Assembly (NCBI RefSeq): GCF_905171775.1
Contig: NC_053492.1
Location: forward strand, 327,510,720 to 327,574,719
Direction: 5' to 3'
Origin: Rana temporaria
Lineage: Eukaryota > Chordata > Amphibia > Anura > Ranidae
Length of the DNA stretch: 64,000 bases
The notes beneath the pieces were generated by a model that was not told where the DNA came from, did not search any database, and saw nothing but the letters and a program-made list of their open reading frames with translations. The position numbers were made by a program, and so were the translations under genes. This document shows positions 1 to 10,330 of this stretch, piece by piece (positions within the stretch are counted from its first letter, which is position 1; each line of letters opens with the position of its first letter).

Positions 1-1186
1 TATTGCTATAGGTAGAGAAATATATAGGTGAATCTCTGCCCATTTCACCAGCACTCTACCTGTCCCCTGTGATATACTGTCTGTGCAGTACATTGTTTAG
101 GCCTGGCTTCCTGCTTATTGCTATAGGTAGAGAAATATATAGGTTAATCTCTGCCCATTTCACCAGCACTCTACCTGTCCCCTGTGATATACTGTCTGTG
201 CAGTACATTGTTTAGGGCTGGCTTCCTGCTTATTGCTATAGGTAGAGAAATATATAGGTGAATCTCTGCCCATTTCACCAGCACTCTACCTGTCCCCTGT
301 GATATACTGTCTGTGCAGTACATTCTTTAGGGCTGGCCTCCTGCTTATTGCTATAGGTAGAGAAATATATAGGTGAATCTCTGCCCATTTCACCAGCACT
401 CTACCTGTCCCCTGTGATATACTGTCTGTGCAGTACATTGTTTAGGCCTGGCTTCCTGCTTATTGCTATAGGTAGAGAAATATATAGGTGCATCTCTGCC
501 CATTTCACCAGCACTCTACCTGTCCCCTGTGATATACTGTCTGTGCAGTACATTCTTTAGGGATGGCCTCCTACTTATTGCTATAGGTAGAGAAATCTAT
601 AGGTGAATCTCTGCCCATTTCACCAGCACTCTACCTGTCCCCTGTGATATACCGTCTGTGCAGTACATTGTTTAGGGCTGGCTTCCTGCTTATTGCTATA
701 GGTAGAGAAATATATAGGTGAATATCTGCCCATTTCACCAGCACTCTACCTGTCCCCTGTGATATACTGTCTGTGCAGTACATTCTTTAGGGCTGGCCTC
801 TTGCTTATTGCTATAGGTAGAGAAATATATAGGTGAATCTCTGCCCATTTCACCAGCACTCTACCTGTCCCCTGTGATATACTGTCTGTGCAGTACATTG
901 TTTAGGCCTGGCTTCCTGCTTATTGCTATAGGTAGAGAAATATATAGATGAATCTCTGCCCATTTCACCAGCACTCTACCTGTCCCCTGTGATATACTGT
1001 CTGTGCAGTACATTCTTTAGGGCTGGCCTCCTGCTTATTGCTATAGGTAGAGAAATATATAGGTGAATCTCTGCCCATTTCACCAGCACTCTACCTGTCC
1101 CCTGTGATATACTGTCTGTGCAGTACATTGTTTAGGCCTGGCTTCCTGTTTATTGCTATAGGTAGAGAAATATATAGGTGAATCTC
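1..1186. repeat. 115-bp satellite array, block A
   Basis: About 10.3 head-to-tail copies of a 115-bp monomer; the phrase TATTGCTATAGGTAGAG recurs every 115 bp from position 1. Copies differ by a few substitutions, such as GGCCTGGCTTCC versus GGGCTGGCCTCC near the monomer end. The block stops abruptly at 1186, in the middle of a monomer, where the foldback element begins. The same monomer resumes at 7203, 19736 and 31870, so this is the left end of one array that was later split. Nothing in the monomer looks coding: 115 is not a multiple of three, and the short frames shift from copy to copy. Confidence 0.97.
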
Positions 1187-1477
1187 GAAAGGACTGGACA
1201 AAGTGGAGAGAATGGGGCTGCTCACCCCGAAAATTATAACCAAAAGAGTTTTCCCAGATGGGGTTGTTGCGCAGCTCTGATAGAAAAAGGTTTAAACCAT
1301 GTAGTAAAAAATATATATTTTATTTGATTCACATGTAAAAAATGGGAACAAAGGGGGGATGGCGCAATGGATGGAACATGAGTTATAGCGGGTACACAAA
1401 CAGCGTTTACATGAGTGTATAAAACGGTACACAAATGGTGTTTATACGATCAAGAATATGCATCATAATATAAACAA

Positions 1478-1520
1478 TTCTAACGAACGTTTCGACCTGT
1501 TAAAGGTCTTCTTCAGAGAA
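1478..1520 (-). ncRNA. Small hammerhead ribozyme motif (left arm)
   Basis: Mirror copy of the motif at 6921-6963, read on the minus strand. Core boxes CTGAAGA and GAAA are present. Stem II is GACCT/AGGTC with loop TTAAC, stem III is two base pairs (CG-TT-CG), and stem I has TTCT/AGAA. The predicted cleavage is after GTT. Here stem I can lengthen through an ACAA/TTGT pairing. Hammerheads with a very short stem III are known from Penelope-like retroelements. Activity is inferred, not shown. Confidence 0.6.
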
Positions 1521-2104
1521 ATTTTGTGTAGCTGAAAGGGAACAGATAGTGGTTAGACATCTCATGATTGTAATTTTAAATATTAGAAAATACATTATTA
1601 CGTTTTAAGTTTGTGTCTGCTAATACAAAAGGCCTGGATATGGAGAAGCAATAAGCTACAATACAATATAAGCAGTTCATATGTATTTAATACAGAACAA
1701 TGGGCCAGATCCACAAAAGAGATACGCCGACTTAACTCGATTTTTCTAATTTTACACGGCGTGTATCTTTGCGCCCGATCCTCAAAACGAAAAGCGCCTG
1801 AAATTCCGGCTTTTCCGTCCTACCTAAAAAAATTACACTGGCGCATTCTCGGGCGCAAATTACGCTAGGCACGCCGCTTTATTTGATAGGCAAAGATGCA
1901 AATGAGGGAGATAGGGCGATCCACAGAATTAAGTGTGTGCGCCGTAGATTACGCCCTGTGCGCACCTGTTAGTTTCCTGGTGGGAATTTACACTTTATAA
2001 AAGCAGCCCTAATTTTACACATGCCGTCTGAATGTCTGCTGAAGCAACACCATTCAGGAAGAGCTCAGCACACACACGTTCAGGACTAAAATCTCTCTGC
2101 CAAA

Positions 2105-3282
2105 ATGCCAGGACCATCAATGATACTAGCTGCATTAGTGTCTATAGAGGCACAAAGAAGGAGGAGGGCACAGAGGAGGAGGAGGAGGGCACAGGAGAGG
2201 GTATACCGCCCACGCCAAGATTTGTTTGGCATGCCTGCTTCTGAAGTATTCCGCAACTACAGATTTACCCGTGAGGCCATCCTGGAATTAACAACAATAC
2301 TTCAGGATGATCTTACCAGCCCAACCCAACGCTCCCATGCACTGCAGCCACTCACCAAAGTACTGGCAACTTTGCATTTTCTTGCCACTGGCTCATTCCA
2401 ACGCACAAGTGGAGGCGTGGCTGGGATGGCACAATCCTCCATCAGCAGGTGTGTGCACCAAGTGGTCCCTGCAATCCTGCGGCGCATGGGAAATCAGTTT
2501 CAAAAACCCACCCAGGAGGATCAGCGTTTAAAGACCATGACAGACTTTTATCACATTGCCAGATTTCCACGCACCATCTGGGCCATTGATTGTACCCATG
2601 TGGCACTACAACCACCCCATGATACTGAGCACATGTTCCGGAATCGTAAAGGCTGGCATTCCATCAATGTGCAAGTCATCGTAGATGCCCATGGCCTCAT
2701 CTGGCACGTCTGTGCTAAATTTCCGGGATCCTGCCATGATAGTTATATTTACCGGCAGACCCAGATCTCAAGAGATTTGGACCAGAACATGTATGGAGAC
2801 AGCTGGCTGATTGGTGAGTGACATGTGTGTCAGGTATGTCCCCCCCATGATGCTCACATCACAAGGGGCACATGCATGACTAATATCCTCCTGTCTTTTC
2901 CCTTACAGGTGACTCAGGATATGCCTTGGGACCTCATCTAATGACCCCATTCAGGAACCCCCAAACCCCAGGAGAGCAACGCTACAACCAGGCGCACATA
3001 CGAACCCGGGGAGTGGTTGAACGGACCTTTGGGCTTATGAAGTCCCGCTTCAGATGCCTGGATAAGTCTGGGGGTACACTGCTGTATTCCCCTGACTTTG
3101 TGTGCCAAATAATTGGGGCATGTTGTATACTCCACAACTTTGCCCTCAGAAGGGGACTGCATATTGACCTATGTGATGACCTGACCCCTGACCCAGGCAA
3201 TACCCCCCCAACCAACTCTACCCGGTCTGCTGAGGGCACAGCAGCCAGGAGACGCCTTGCAGAAGGCATTTTTTCCCAGTAA
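2105..3282 (+). CDS. Harbinger transposase (two exons, intact)
   Basis: DDE transposase that excises and reinserts the Harbinger transposon, normally in the nucleus and with a Myb-like partner. Exon 1 is 2105-2813 and exon 2 is 2909-3282; the 95-bp intron has GTGAGT and TTACAG boundaries, and the spliced frame is about 360 aa with no stop. An Arg-rich N terminus (residues 18-32) precedes the helix-turn-helix region. The three catalytic positions are visible: Asp in AIDCTHV, Asp in GSCHDS, and Glu in GVVERTFG. The family C-terminal motif CCILHNFALR follows. The start was chosen as the first ATG that gives a basic N terminus. Length is typical for HARBI1-like transposases. It converges on the partner gene, with a polyadenylation signal between them. 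This is the best-preserved gene in the window. Confidence 0.9.
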
Positions 3283-3716
3283 ACATACATGATTAATGTC
3301 ACAATAAGAATGTATCTTTTCCCTGTAAATGCACATCAATAAAGTCACAATGATAATGCATGAATGCACACCACTGTGGTTCCTAGCACAGACACATCAC
3401 ATGCACATCGAATTGGATTAGATCCAAGTCCCCCCCCCCTTTGGGACTTGGGAGCAGTAACGCCACGCCACGGCTCCAATTATGTCACTGTGCATTCATA
3501 CACCATTCAGGAACCTGGGATTGCACTTCTCCCTGGTCCTGGGGATCCCTTCTCCACCAAAACTGAGGGTGACAACCTTAATTTCTCAGGAATGCCACCC
3601 CCCCACATTCACACATCATTCACACACATAAATCAAATCATAAGTACAGAAGACCAAATTAAATAATAAAAAAAAAAATGCATAAACAAAAAAACAAAAG
3701 TATCCCAGCAAATTAA
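3283..3716. other. Spacer between convergent Harbinger genes
   Basis: Non-coding 3' flanks of transposase and partner gene. It holds the AATAAA above, a C-run near 3430 and an A-rich stretch near 3665-3705. I see no gene. Confidence 0.6.
3338..3343 (+). terminator. Polyadenylation signal of transposase
   Basis: AATAAA lies 55 bp after the transposase stop codon, between the two convergent genes. Confidence 0.6.
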
Positions 3717-5197
3717 TTAGCGGCGGCGATTGCTACGCCTTGGCTGGGCAGGGGCACGGGCAGGGGCACGGGCAGGGGCACGGGCAGGGGCACGGCCACG
3801 GCCACGCCGTCGCGGAGGATGTCCATTGGGGGGGGGTGAGCTGGGGAAGGAGGAGCCTCCTGGGGGGTTGAGCTGGGGAAGGAGGAGCCGCCCCTGCTGG
3901 CCTGCCCTCCATGGCCCCTGCAATGCGAGTGAGACAGGCAGTGAGGGCAGCCGCATTGGCCTGGCCAGACCTTGTATTGTCCTGCACAGCCTGGGTCAGG
4001 GCACTCAGCTCATGGGCCACGCGTGTTGTGGCGGTCTGTATGTCGTTCAAACATGTAATGACCGCCGTTGAGTTGGTGGCCACATCACCGAGTGCCTCCA
4101 TCATTTCACCCTGGCTGTGCTCCATCTGCGTAAGTTTTTCCAGTATTTTTCCAAGAGTGCGGGTCTGCCGGGCATTGTCCTTCACCACACTGGCCGACAG
4201 ACGCTCGCCCACAGCCACGGTCTCCTGGGTTGGCCCCCTGGCTGCCGCTGAGTCTTGCGGGCCTGGAGGAGGGGAGAGAGTGACCCTGGTGACTGGAGGC
4301 CTGTTGGGGGAGAAGTGGGAGGGGCTACCCCTGATGGTGGCCTGACTGGTGCCAGCCTCAGGGGTAGCCTCAGGGGAAGACTCAAAGGTCATCATATCAG
4401 TGGCCAGGAGGACTTCCCGGCCAATCTGCATATTTTCCTCCTCCTCCCCCTCATCATCCTCCTCCCACTCATCCTCCTCCCCCTCAACCTCCTCCCCCTC
4501 AACCTCCTCCCCCTCAACCTCCTCATGAGTGGAGGTTTGGCCAATCCCCTCCCCTGGGGAATCCTGCCCTTCTTGGGACTCATCATCAGCCTGTCTTGGG
4601 GGTGGTGCTGCAGCCTGGCCCGATGGGCCTGCAACCTCCTGGCGTGTAACCTCCTGGCGTGTAACCTCCTGTCCTGCAACCTCCTGGCCATCTGTGGAGG
4701 ACACAAAACAATCACATGTTTGAGGAACCACACACTTGGCACATCTTCCCTTCCCCCCACCCACACATGCTAATCAACAGAGAATAAACAAAAAAACCTA
4801 CCTGTCCTCCTAGGAACATCTGACGTATAGCCAGGCAGGCCCACCACCTGCTGTGGGTGGAAACACTGGGCCACTGCCCATTCCTCCTCCGTCAGTCTGA
4901 CTGGGCAGGGTCCCCCTCCTCCAGTGCCCCTGGTATGGGCGTCGATCCTTGCCATCTTATTCCGGACGACGCTTCTCAGATCATTTATTTTTTTCTGTAT
5001 GCCAGCGGGGGTCCTAGTCTCCCCCCCCCCGCCGCATTGATCTGGTCGGTGATTTTTTTTATAAGCTGCCTCCTCCTGGCCGGGGTGGTGTTCTGGCTCT
5101 CAGGGCCATGCAGAAATCGCCCATATTTCACAATGCCCCGAGCAAGAATTTGCTTCTCTCCCAGGGTGAAATTAAGCTTCCTGCGTTTGGGGGGCAT
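3717..5197 (-). pseudogene. Harbinger Myb/SANT-like partner, frameshifted
   Basis: DNA-binding partner that in Harbinger elements helps the transposase enter the nucleus and recognise transposon ends. It starts with MPPKRRKLNF at 5197. Exon 1 (about 4800-5197) encodes the Myb/SANT-like domain and a conserved block LTEEEWAVAQCF; exon 2 (about 3717-4692) encodes QEV repeats, a Glu-rich acidic region, a coiled-coil-like stretch (LEKLTQMEHSQ...) and a basic tail with repeated APAR units. A donor after CAG near 4800 and an acceptor CCACAG near 4692 suit one intron. Two breaks lie in homopolymers: a 10-base C run at 5021-5030, where the sister copy at 59325-60238 has 11, and a C/G run near 3826. 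Both are length changes in mononucleotide runs, so they could be sequencing errors or real mutations. With either read correctly the gene would be nearly complete. Confidence 0.75.
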
Positions 5198-5283
5198 CAC
5201 ATACACCACCCAGCAACAACAAACACACCCAAAAAACAATCTACAATACACACCCAAAAACCTGACAAAAATATATACCACAA

Positions 5284-5520
5284 AAAACTAACCAAAATCT
5301 AAACACACAAGGACACAGCTAATAGTAATTCAAAAACAAACACGCACCAACAAACAAACAAAAAACAAACACCAAAAAACAAACACCAAAAAACAAACAC
5401 CAAAAAACAATCAGCAAAAACAATAACAAACAAATTAAATAAAGACACTTCTCAAAAACAAACAACAACTAGACTCTCCAACTCCTCAAACACTTTTCTC
5501 ACAAACACAACTTACCAACA
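5284..5520. repeat. A/C-rich leader with CAAAAAA-type repeats
   Basis: Low-complexity sequence upstream of the Myb-like gene, with several AAACAAACACC-type units near 5360-5405. It probably forms the 5' untranslated region of that gene. A similar A/C-rich leader lies upstream of the sister copy at 60240-60465. Confidence 0.7.
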
Positions 5521-6156
5521 CACAAACAAACAGAGCAGAAGCAAATTGCTCATGGAAGGGGAACAATGGGATATACTTTTGCAAGGGAAGTGTGTGTGTG
5601 TGGTGCTTTTTAAACACAGGGCGATCCTCAAACTAAGTACACTTGGCCTTTTACCTATCTCACTGATTGCGCCGAGACCAGTTCTGCACATGCCCAGTGA
5701 GGTCCCGATTCGTGCGCGCATGCGCAGTACGGCCGGCGCCTCATTTGCATGGGGTCACGGCTCATTACAATGAAGCACGCCCACTTCCTTCCCACTTGCA
5801 AAAACCCCGCCTTACGCCTCTGAATTTAAGTTAAGCTGGCGCAAATTTAGACGCAAATGCGATGTGGATACGGCACTTACGACACCAACTTAGGGCAACG
5901 TAACTTAAATGACATAAGTTAGAACAAACTAAATTTGCACCGCTGGCTGAGGATCTGGCCCAATAATATTAAATGTATTTTTTGGGGGATTTGTAGTCCC
6001 CTTACCTTGATGCGGTGTCACAGGTGAGTGCTGCGGGCCGGACGGCTAGATCAAATGGCCCACCCAGAGACGCCCCCCATCCCAGGCAGTGTGGCAGCTC
6101 GCCACGCCGTGAGGAGCTCCTCGCTTGACACCACAAGAGGTCACCCCCAAAATAGG

Positions 6157-6572
6157 TGGGGCGGGTGGTGGAAGGACCGCACGAAGGGCCGGGAGGGATG
6201 GGGGAGATTGGAGGTGATGGGAAGGAAAACTTAAAAAAGCCTGAAAGCAAAATAATACAGTGGTATTATGGATTGTATCTTTATACACATGCATGACAGG
6301 TAATTAAATGATATGAACATTGGTCCTTGAGAATGGGTGGGTGAGAGAGCAAGACATAAATAGGACCGACATGAATTGTCGGTAACAGGGAAAAATGCCA
6401 AGGGATGCTGGTGTAAAGATGTTAAAGCAGTGTGTCTCTAAAGAAAGGGTACGTAGGTCTCCTATAGCACGGAAGAAAGACAGAAAAGAAGGGGAATGGG
6501 GAAAAAGGGAAAGAGGGAAGAGAGGAGGAAAGGAAAGGGGGAGGGAAAATGGAGGGAGGAAATGGAGAATTT
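6157..6572. other. Loop of the foldback element
   Basis: About 415 bp of unique sequence between the inner ends of the inverted arms. It is purine-rich (GGGAAAGAGG... near 6500-6550). No convincing coding frame or motif was found. Confidence 0.5.
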
Positions 6573-7202
6573 CCTATTTTGGGGGTGACCTCTTATGGGG
6601 TCGAGCGAGGAGCTCCTCACGGCGTGGCGAGCTGCCACTCTCCCTGGGATGGGGGGCGTCTCTGGGTGGGCCATTTGATCTAGCCGTCCGGCCCGCAGCA
6701 CTCACCTGTGACACCGCATCAAGGTAAGGGGACTACAAATCCCCCAAAAAATACATTTAATATTATTGTTCTGTATTAAATACATATGAACTGCTTATAT
6801 TGTATTGTAGCTTATTGCTTCTCCATATCCAGGCCTTTTGTATTAGCAGACACAAACTTAAAACGTAATAATGTATTTTCCAATATTTAAAATTACAATC
6901 ATGAGATGTCTAACCACTATTTCTCTGAAGAAGACCTTTAACAGGTCGAAACGTTCGTTAGAATTGTTTATATTATGATGCATATTCTTGATCGTATAAA
7001 CACCATTTGTGTACCGTTTTATACACTCATGTAAACGCTGTTTGTGTACCCGCTATAACTCATGTTCCATCCATTGCGCCATCCCCCCTGTGTTCCCATT
7101 TTTTACATGTGAATCAAATAAAATATATATTTTTTACTACATGGTTTAGACCTTTTTCTATCAGAGCTGCGCATCAACCCCATCTGGGAAAACTCTTTTC
7201 GT
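6573..7202. repeat. Right inverted arm of the foldback element
   Basis: Reverse complement of 1238-1701 plus 5965-6156, nearly perfect apart from an insertion of about 25 bp in the left arm near 1525-1550. The paired arms exceed 600 bp, enough for a long RNA hairpin if transcribed. Confidence 0.9.
6921..6963 (+). ncRNA. Small hammerhead ribozyme motif (right arm)
   Basis: The conserved boxes CTGAAGA (6925-6931, variable position 7 is A) and GAAA (6948-6951) flank stem II, GACCT/AGGTC with loop TTAAC (6933-6947). Stem III is CG-TT-CG (6952-6957). Stem I pairs TTCT (6921-6924) with AGAA (6960-6963). The predicted cleavage follows GTT at 6957-6959. All invariant core bases are present. Hammerheads with a two-base-pair stem III are reported from Penelope-like elements and tend to cleave as dimers. 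That family assignment is from general knowledge; cleavage is inference. Confidence 0.65.
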
Positions 7203-7269
7203 TATAGGTGAATCTCTGCAAATTTCACCAGCACTCTACCTGTCTCCTGTGATATACTGCCTGTGCAGT
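7203..7269. repeat. Partial 115-bp satellite monomer
   Basis: A 67-bp piece of the satellite between the foldback element and the next LTR insertion, a few bases diverged from consensus. It shows that both elements landed within a few dozen bases of each other in the same array. Confidence 0.9.
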
Positions 7270-7846
7270 TGTTAGATTTTAAATTCATTAATATTTTTAT
7301 GAATTAAAGGTTTCTGAAGCATTGGTTTAAACATGGTAGCTTTTAAGGACAAGGTTAATATAGGACAACAGAACAGCTGGTATAGTGTAGGCCACATCTA
7401 TTCTTGAAAGTCCTACATCAAGAAAGAGGGTGGAGATGTTACTTAAATATACATAAGTGGGTGTATACATTTGTTACAGAAGCTTGCCACCATCCTTGGA
7501 GCTAATCTAAATATGAATTATCCTAAGTTTGGCTTTAAAATCAGTATATAAGAACACGTGGTGAGCATAGTGGGTAGGATCTCCAGGGTCACCCGGCCCG
7601 ACGGAAGCCTCAGGGTCATCGGACTCTGCAGAAGAGATGGGGGTGGGGATGGGACCCTCTCCCAGCAGAAAGATCATAAGGGGCTCTATCCAGCAGAGAA
7701 GATGTACCATCTAATTCCTGTTTCGGAATTGCCACCCTGCCATGATGTCTGTAACAACATAACAACGTAAGCATTAATCTGTTTGCTGTCATATCGTTGG
7801 AAGAATAAACATCGTATAATGAAGTAAACCTATGTCTGAATATTTT
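7270..7846 (+). repeat. 5' LTR
   Basis: Begins TGTTAG. Positions 7270-7770 match the 3' copy. The end is uncertain: a further AATAAA (7804-7809) and a TGG-starting stretch at about 7847 (possible primer binding site, unassigned tRNA) suggest that it runs to about 7846 and that the 3' copy is truncated. Confidence 0.6.
7545..7552 (+). promoter_or_regulatory. TATA box in 5' LTR
   Basis: TATATAAG, repeated at 19318-19325 in the 3' LTR; probable LTR promoter. Confidence 0.55.
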
Positions 7847-8726
7847 GGAAGCAACGCCTGGAGAGGGAGAGGTTTTGACACATCGCATGACACATGTTAG
7901 AGGCATATGTCCACTCTGTGTTCTCTGTTCTATTTCTATCTATCTCTTTATCCCTCTCCCTGGCATTTCTACATTGTCGCGCCAGCCATGTTGGTCATTT
8001 TTTTCCCCTAAAGCATTGAAAGGGGGAATATGGACATGAAGTCAGAAAGATGTTTTTTCAAGTCTTGAAGAAAAATACGATCAAAAGAACCTAGAAGCAA
8101 AAAGGCGTTTGTGTTCCATCAGACGTGAAAAGGCTCAAAAACACAGGGTGAGTTTTTACGCTGTCTTGTTTTCTCACCTGTTAGAATGCTTGTCTGCTTA
8201 CAAGCTTACGAAAAAAAAAAAAAAAAACCTTACACGAGGCTAATAGGCCACAGCTATTTTGGACAGAATGTTCAAGATATCATGGAAAATCCAGCTGAGG
8301 ACTTTTCTGGTTAAGGAGAAAAATCGTAGACGTTTACGTACGTGAAGATGCTGCCAAGAAGATTCTAAAAAAGGTGAGAGTTCTCACAGAAGAAGTGTTG
8401 AAATAGAATCCAAAGCTTCACGTTATTTTCACAGGCCACCATTTATACACAGGCAGATGTATTTTGGTTGAGCTATTATGAAAGTCTGGATTTTGATGTT
8501 TGAACTGTCCAAGAATACACTATACATTATACATTCCTTTTGCTACACAAAAAGGAGAAAGACATTATTTTTACGGACGCATCTTTACATTTGTTTACTT
8601 GAGGCTACTTTACAGCTTAAATAAACATTTACATTTACACGTGAGCCAAAAATAAGAAGGCGGGCCAGAGGATCAAGACAAGAACTGATAGAAAATTAAT
8701 TCTTCAATGAAAAAGATAAGGACATT
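7847..8726. other. Internal leader of the LTR element
   Basis: Non-coding A-rich sequence after the 5' LTR, with an A-run near 8210-8226. GTGAGT near 8149 could be a splice donor, but I see no coding frame downstream to support one. Confidence 0.5.
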
Positions 8727-9853
8727 GGGCCAGATCCTCAAAAGAGATACTCCGACTTAAGTGCTGTTCAGTCTGTGTGTAACTTTGGAAACGATCCTCA
8801 AAAGGCTTTTTCCAAAGTTACACAGAAGATCCGGCATGTGTAATTGATTTACACTGCCTAATTTTAGGATGCAGTACCGCATCCGCCGCTGGGGGCATTT
8901 CGAGTCGAAATGCCGTTGCTAGTATGCAAATTAGCACTTAAGGCGATCCACAAAGCTTTCTAGCTTCTTTTTTGCGCCGTAAGTGTTATTTTGCAAGTGT
9001 AAAATTAGGGCTCGTTTTACAAAGTGTAAAGTTAGTCACACCTTGTAAAGGCCCATTGCAGCGACGGCATTTGGTATGCTTTCCCGAGGAGAACTCCACG
9101 TCAATTTGTAAAAAACAAAACCGGCATGGGTTCCCCCCCAGGAGCATACCAGGCCCTTAGGTCTGGTATGGGTTGTAAGGGGACCCCCCCTACGCCGAAA
9201 AATTGACGTAGGGGGTCCCCCTACAATCCATACCAGACCCGTATCCAAAGCACGCTACCCGGCCGGCCAGGAAGGGAGTGGGGACGAGCGAGCGCCCCCC
9301 CCCCTCCTGAGCCGTGCCAGGCCGCGTGCCCTCAACATGGGGGGGTTGGGTGCTCTGGGGCAGGGGGGCGCACTGCGGGCCCCCCCACCCCAGAGCACCC
9401 TGTCCCCATGTTGATGAGGACAGGACCTCTTCCCGACAACCCTTGCCATTGGTTGTCGGGGTCTGCGGGCGGAGGCTTATCGGAATCTGGGAGTCCCCTT
9501 TAATAAGGGGGCCCCCAGATACCGGCCCCCCACCCTAAGTGAATGGATATGGGGTACATCGTACCCCTATCCATTCACCTGGAGGCAAAAAGTAAAAGTT
9601 AATAAACACACAACACAAGGCTTTTTAAAATATTTTATTATTCTGCTCCGGACGCCCCCCCTGTCTTCATTATTAGCTCAATTACCAGGGGGGGGCTTCT
9701 TCTTCCGCTCTCCGGGGGTCTTCTTCCACTCTCGATTTCAAACAGGCAGCCGGCGCGGTCTTCTGTGACGTCAGGGTCTTCTGGTCTTCTGTTCTTCCGA
9801 TGTTGTCTCGTCGCCTGTTGTCGCTGTAATGATGGAAGCGCGCCTTGCATCAC

Positions 9854-9977
9854 ATTTATATAGGCATCACCGTCCCATCATGCTCCGGTAGGTACCCACG
9901 TGGTGGGTGCACGTGGGTAGGCACCCACCACGTGGGTACCTACCGGAGCATGATGGGACGGTGATGCCTATATAAAT
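9854..9977. promoter_or_regulatory. Symmetric centre: CACGTG boxes with mirror TATA boxes
   Basis: Three CACGTG palindromes (9897-9902, 9910-9915, 9929-9934) lie symmetrically about 9915. TATATAAAT faces outward on each side (9969-9977 on plus, 9854-9862 on minus). AATAAA signals follow outward (10375-10380 on plus; complement at 9634-9639). The layout reads as a bidirectional promoter driving two short non-coding transcripts, but this is inference from motifs only. Confidence 0.4.
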
Positions 9978-10213
9978 GGGATGCAAGGCGCGCTTCCATC
10001 ATTACAGCGACAACAGGCGACGAGGCAACATCGGAAGAACAGAAGACCAGAAGAGAAGATGACGCCACAGAAGACCGCGCCGGCTGCCTGTTTGAAATCG
10101 AGCTAACACACAAACATAGCAGGCAGCCAGCGCTGAAGAAGAAGGCACCGGAGAGCTGCAGAAGAACCGGGGTTCGCCGAGTCAAGAGCGGAAGAGGGGA
10201 GAAGATGGAAGAA

Positions 10214-10330
10214 GCCCCCCGGAGTCCGGAGAAGACCCCCGGAGAGCGGAGAAGACCCCCGGAGAGCGGAAGAAGACCCCCGGAGAGCGGAAGAAGACCC
10301 CCGGAGAGCGGAAGAAGAAGCCCCCCCTGG
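10214..10330. repeat. Purine-rich tandem repeat in hairpin arm
   Basis: Repeated units of about 17-20 bp built on GAAGACCCCCGGAGAGCGG. Related pyrimidine-rich repeats occur at 13400-13510 and purine-rich ones at 52690-52760 in the sister copies. Confidence 0.75.

Larger units (their letters stand above)
1702..5961. mobile_element. Complete PIF/Harbinger transposon
   Basis: A 4,260-bp DNA transposon inserted in the left arm of the foldback element. It begins GGGCCAGATCC and ends GGATCTGGCCC, with a 3-bp duplication AAT on both sides (1699-1701, 5962-5964). The uninterrupted target is preserved in the opposite foldback arm near 6750-6770, which confirms the boundaries to the base. It carries two convergent genes: transposase on plus (2105-3282) and a Myb/SANT-like partner on minus (3717-5197), the standard Harbinger pair. 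Its termini match those of the MITEs at 8727, 11525, 12475, 16592 and 51933, so it may be an autonomous relative of those families. Confidence 0.9.
1187..7202. mobile_element. Foldback element with Penelope-like arms
   Basis: A segment with long inverted terminal arms sits inside the 115-bp satellite. The left arm runs 1238-1701 and continues at 5965-6156; the right arm runs 6573-7200 as its reverse complement. The satellite on both sides carries the same 14-bp word TATAGGTGAATCTC (1173-1186 and 7203-7216), which reads as a target-site duplication. Its length suits target-primed reverse transcription better than cut-and-paste transposition. Each arm carries a small hammerhead ribozyme motif of the type known from Penelope-like elements. 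Without the Harbinger nested in the left arm, the element would be about 1.75 kb. Positions 1187-1237 are not repeated on the right. No coding frame was found in arms or loop. I infer a non-autonomous, inverted Penelope-derived element; it could instead be two pLTR copies joined head-to-head or tail-to-tail. Confidence 0.7.

Noticed and set aside
1..1186. Regular repeats as a possible CRISPR array
   Set aside because: Units are contiguous 115-bp monomers without unique spacers, in vertebrate-type DNA.
3733..4000. C-terminal Pro/Cys repeat (CPCPCP) of the Myb-like partner
   Set aside because: It is the wrong phase after a homopolymer shift; the alternative phase gives a basic APAR-repeat tail with a natural stop at 3717.
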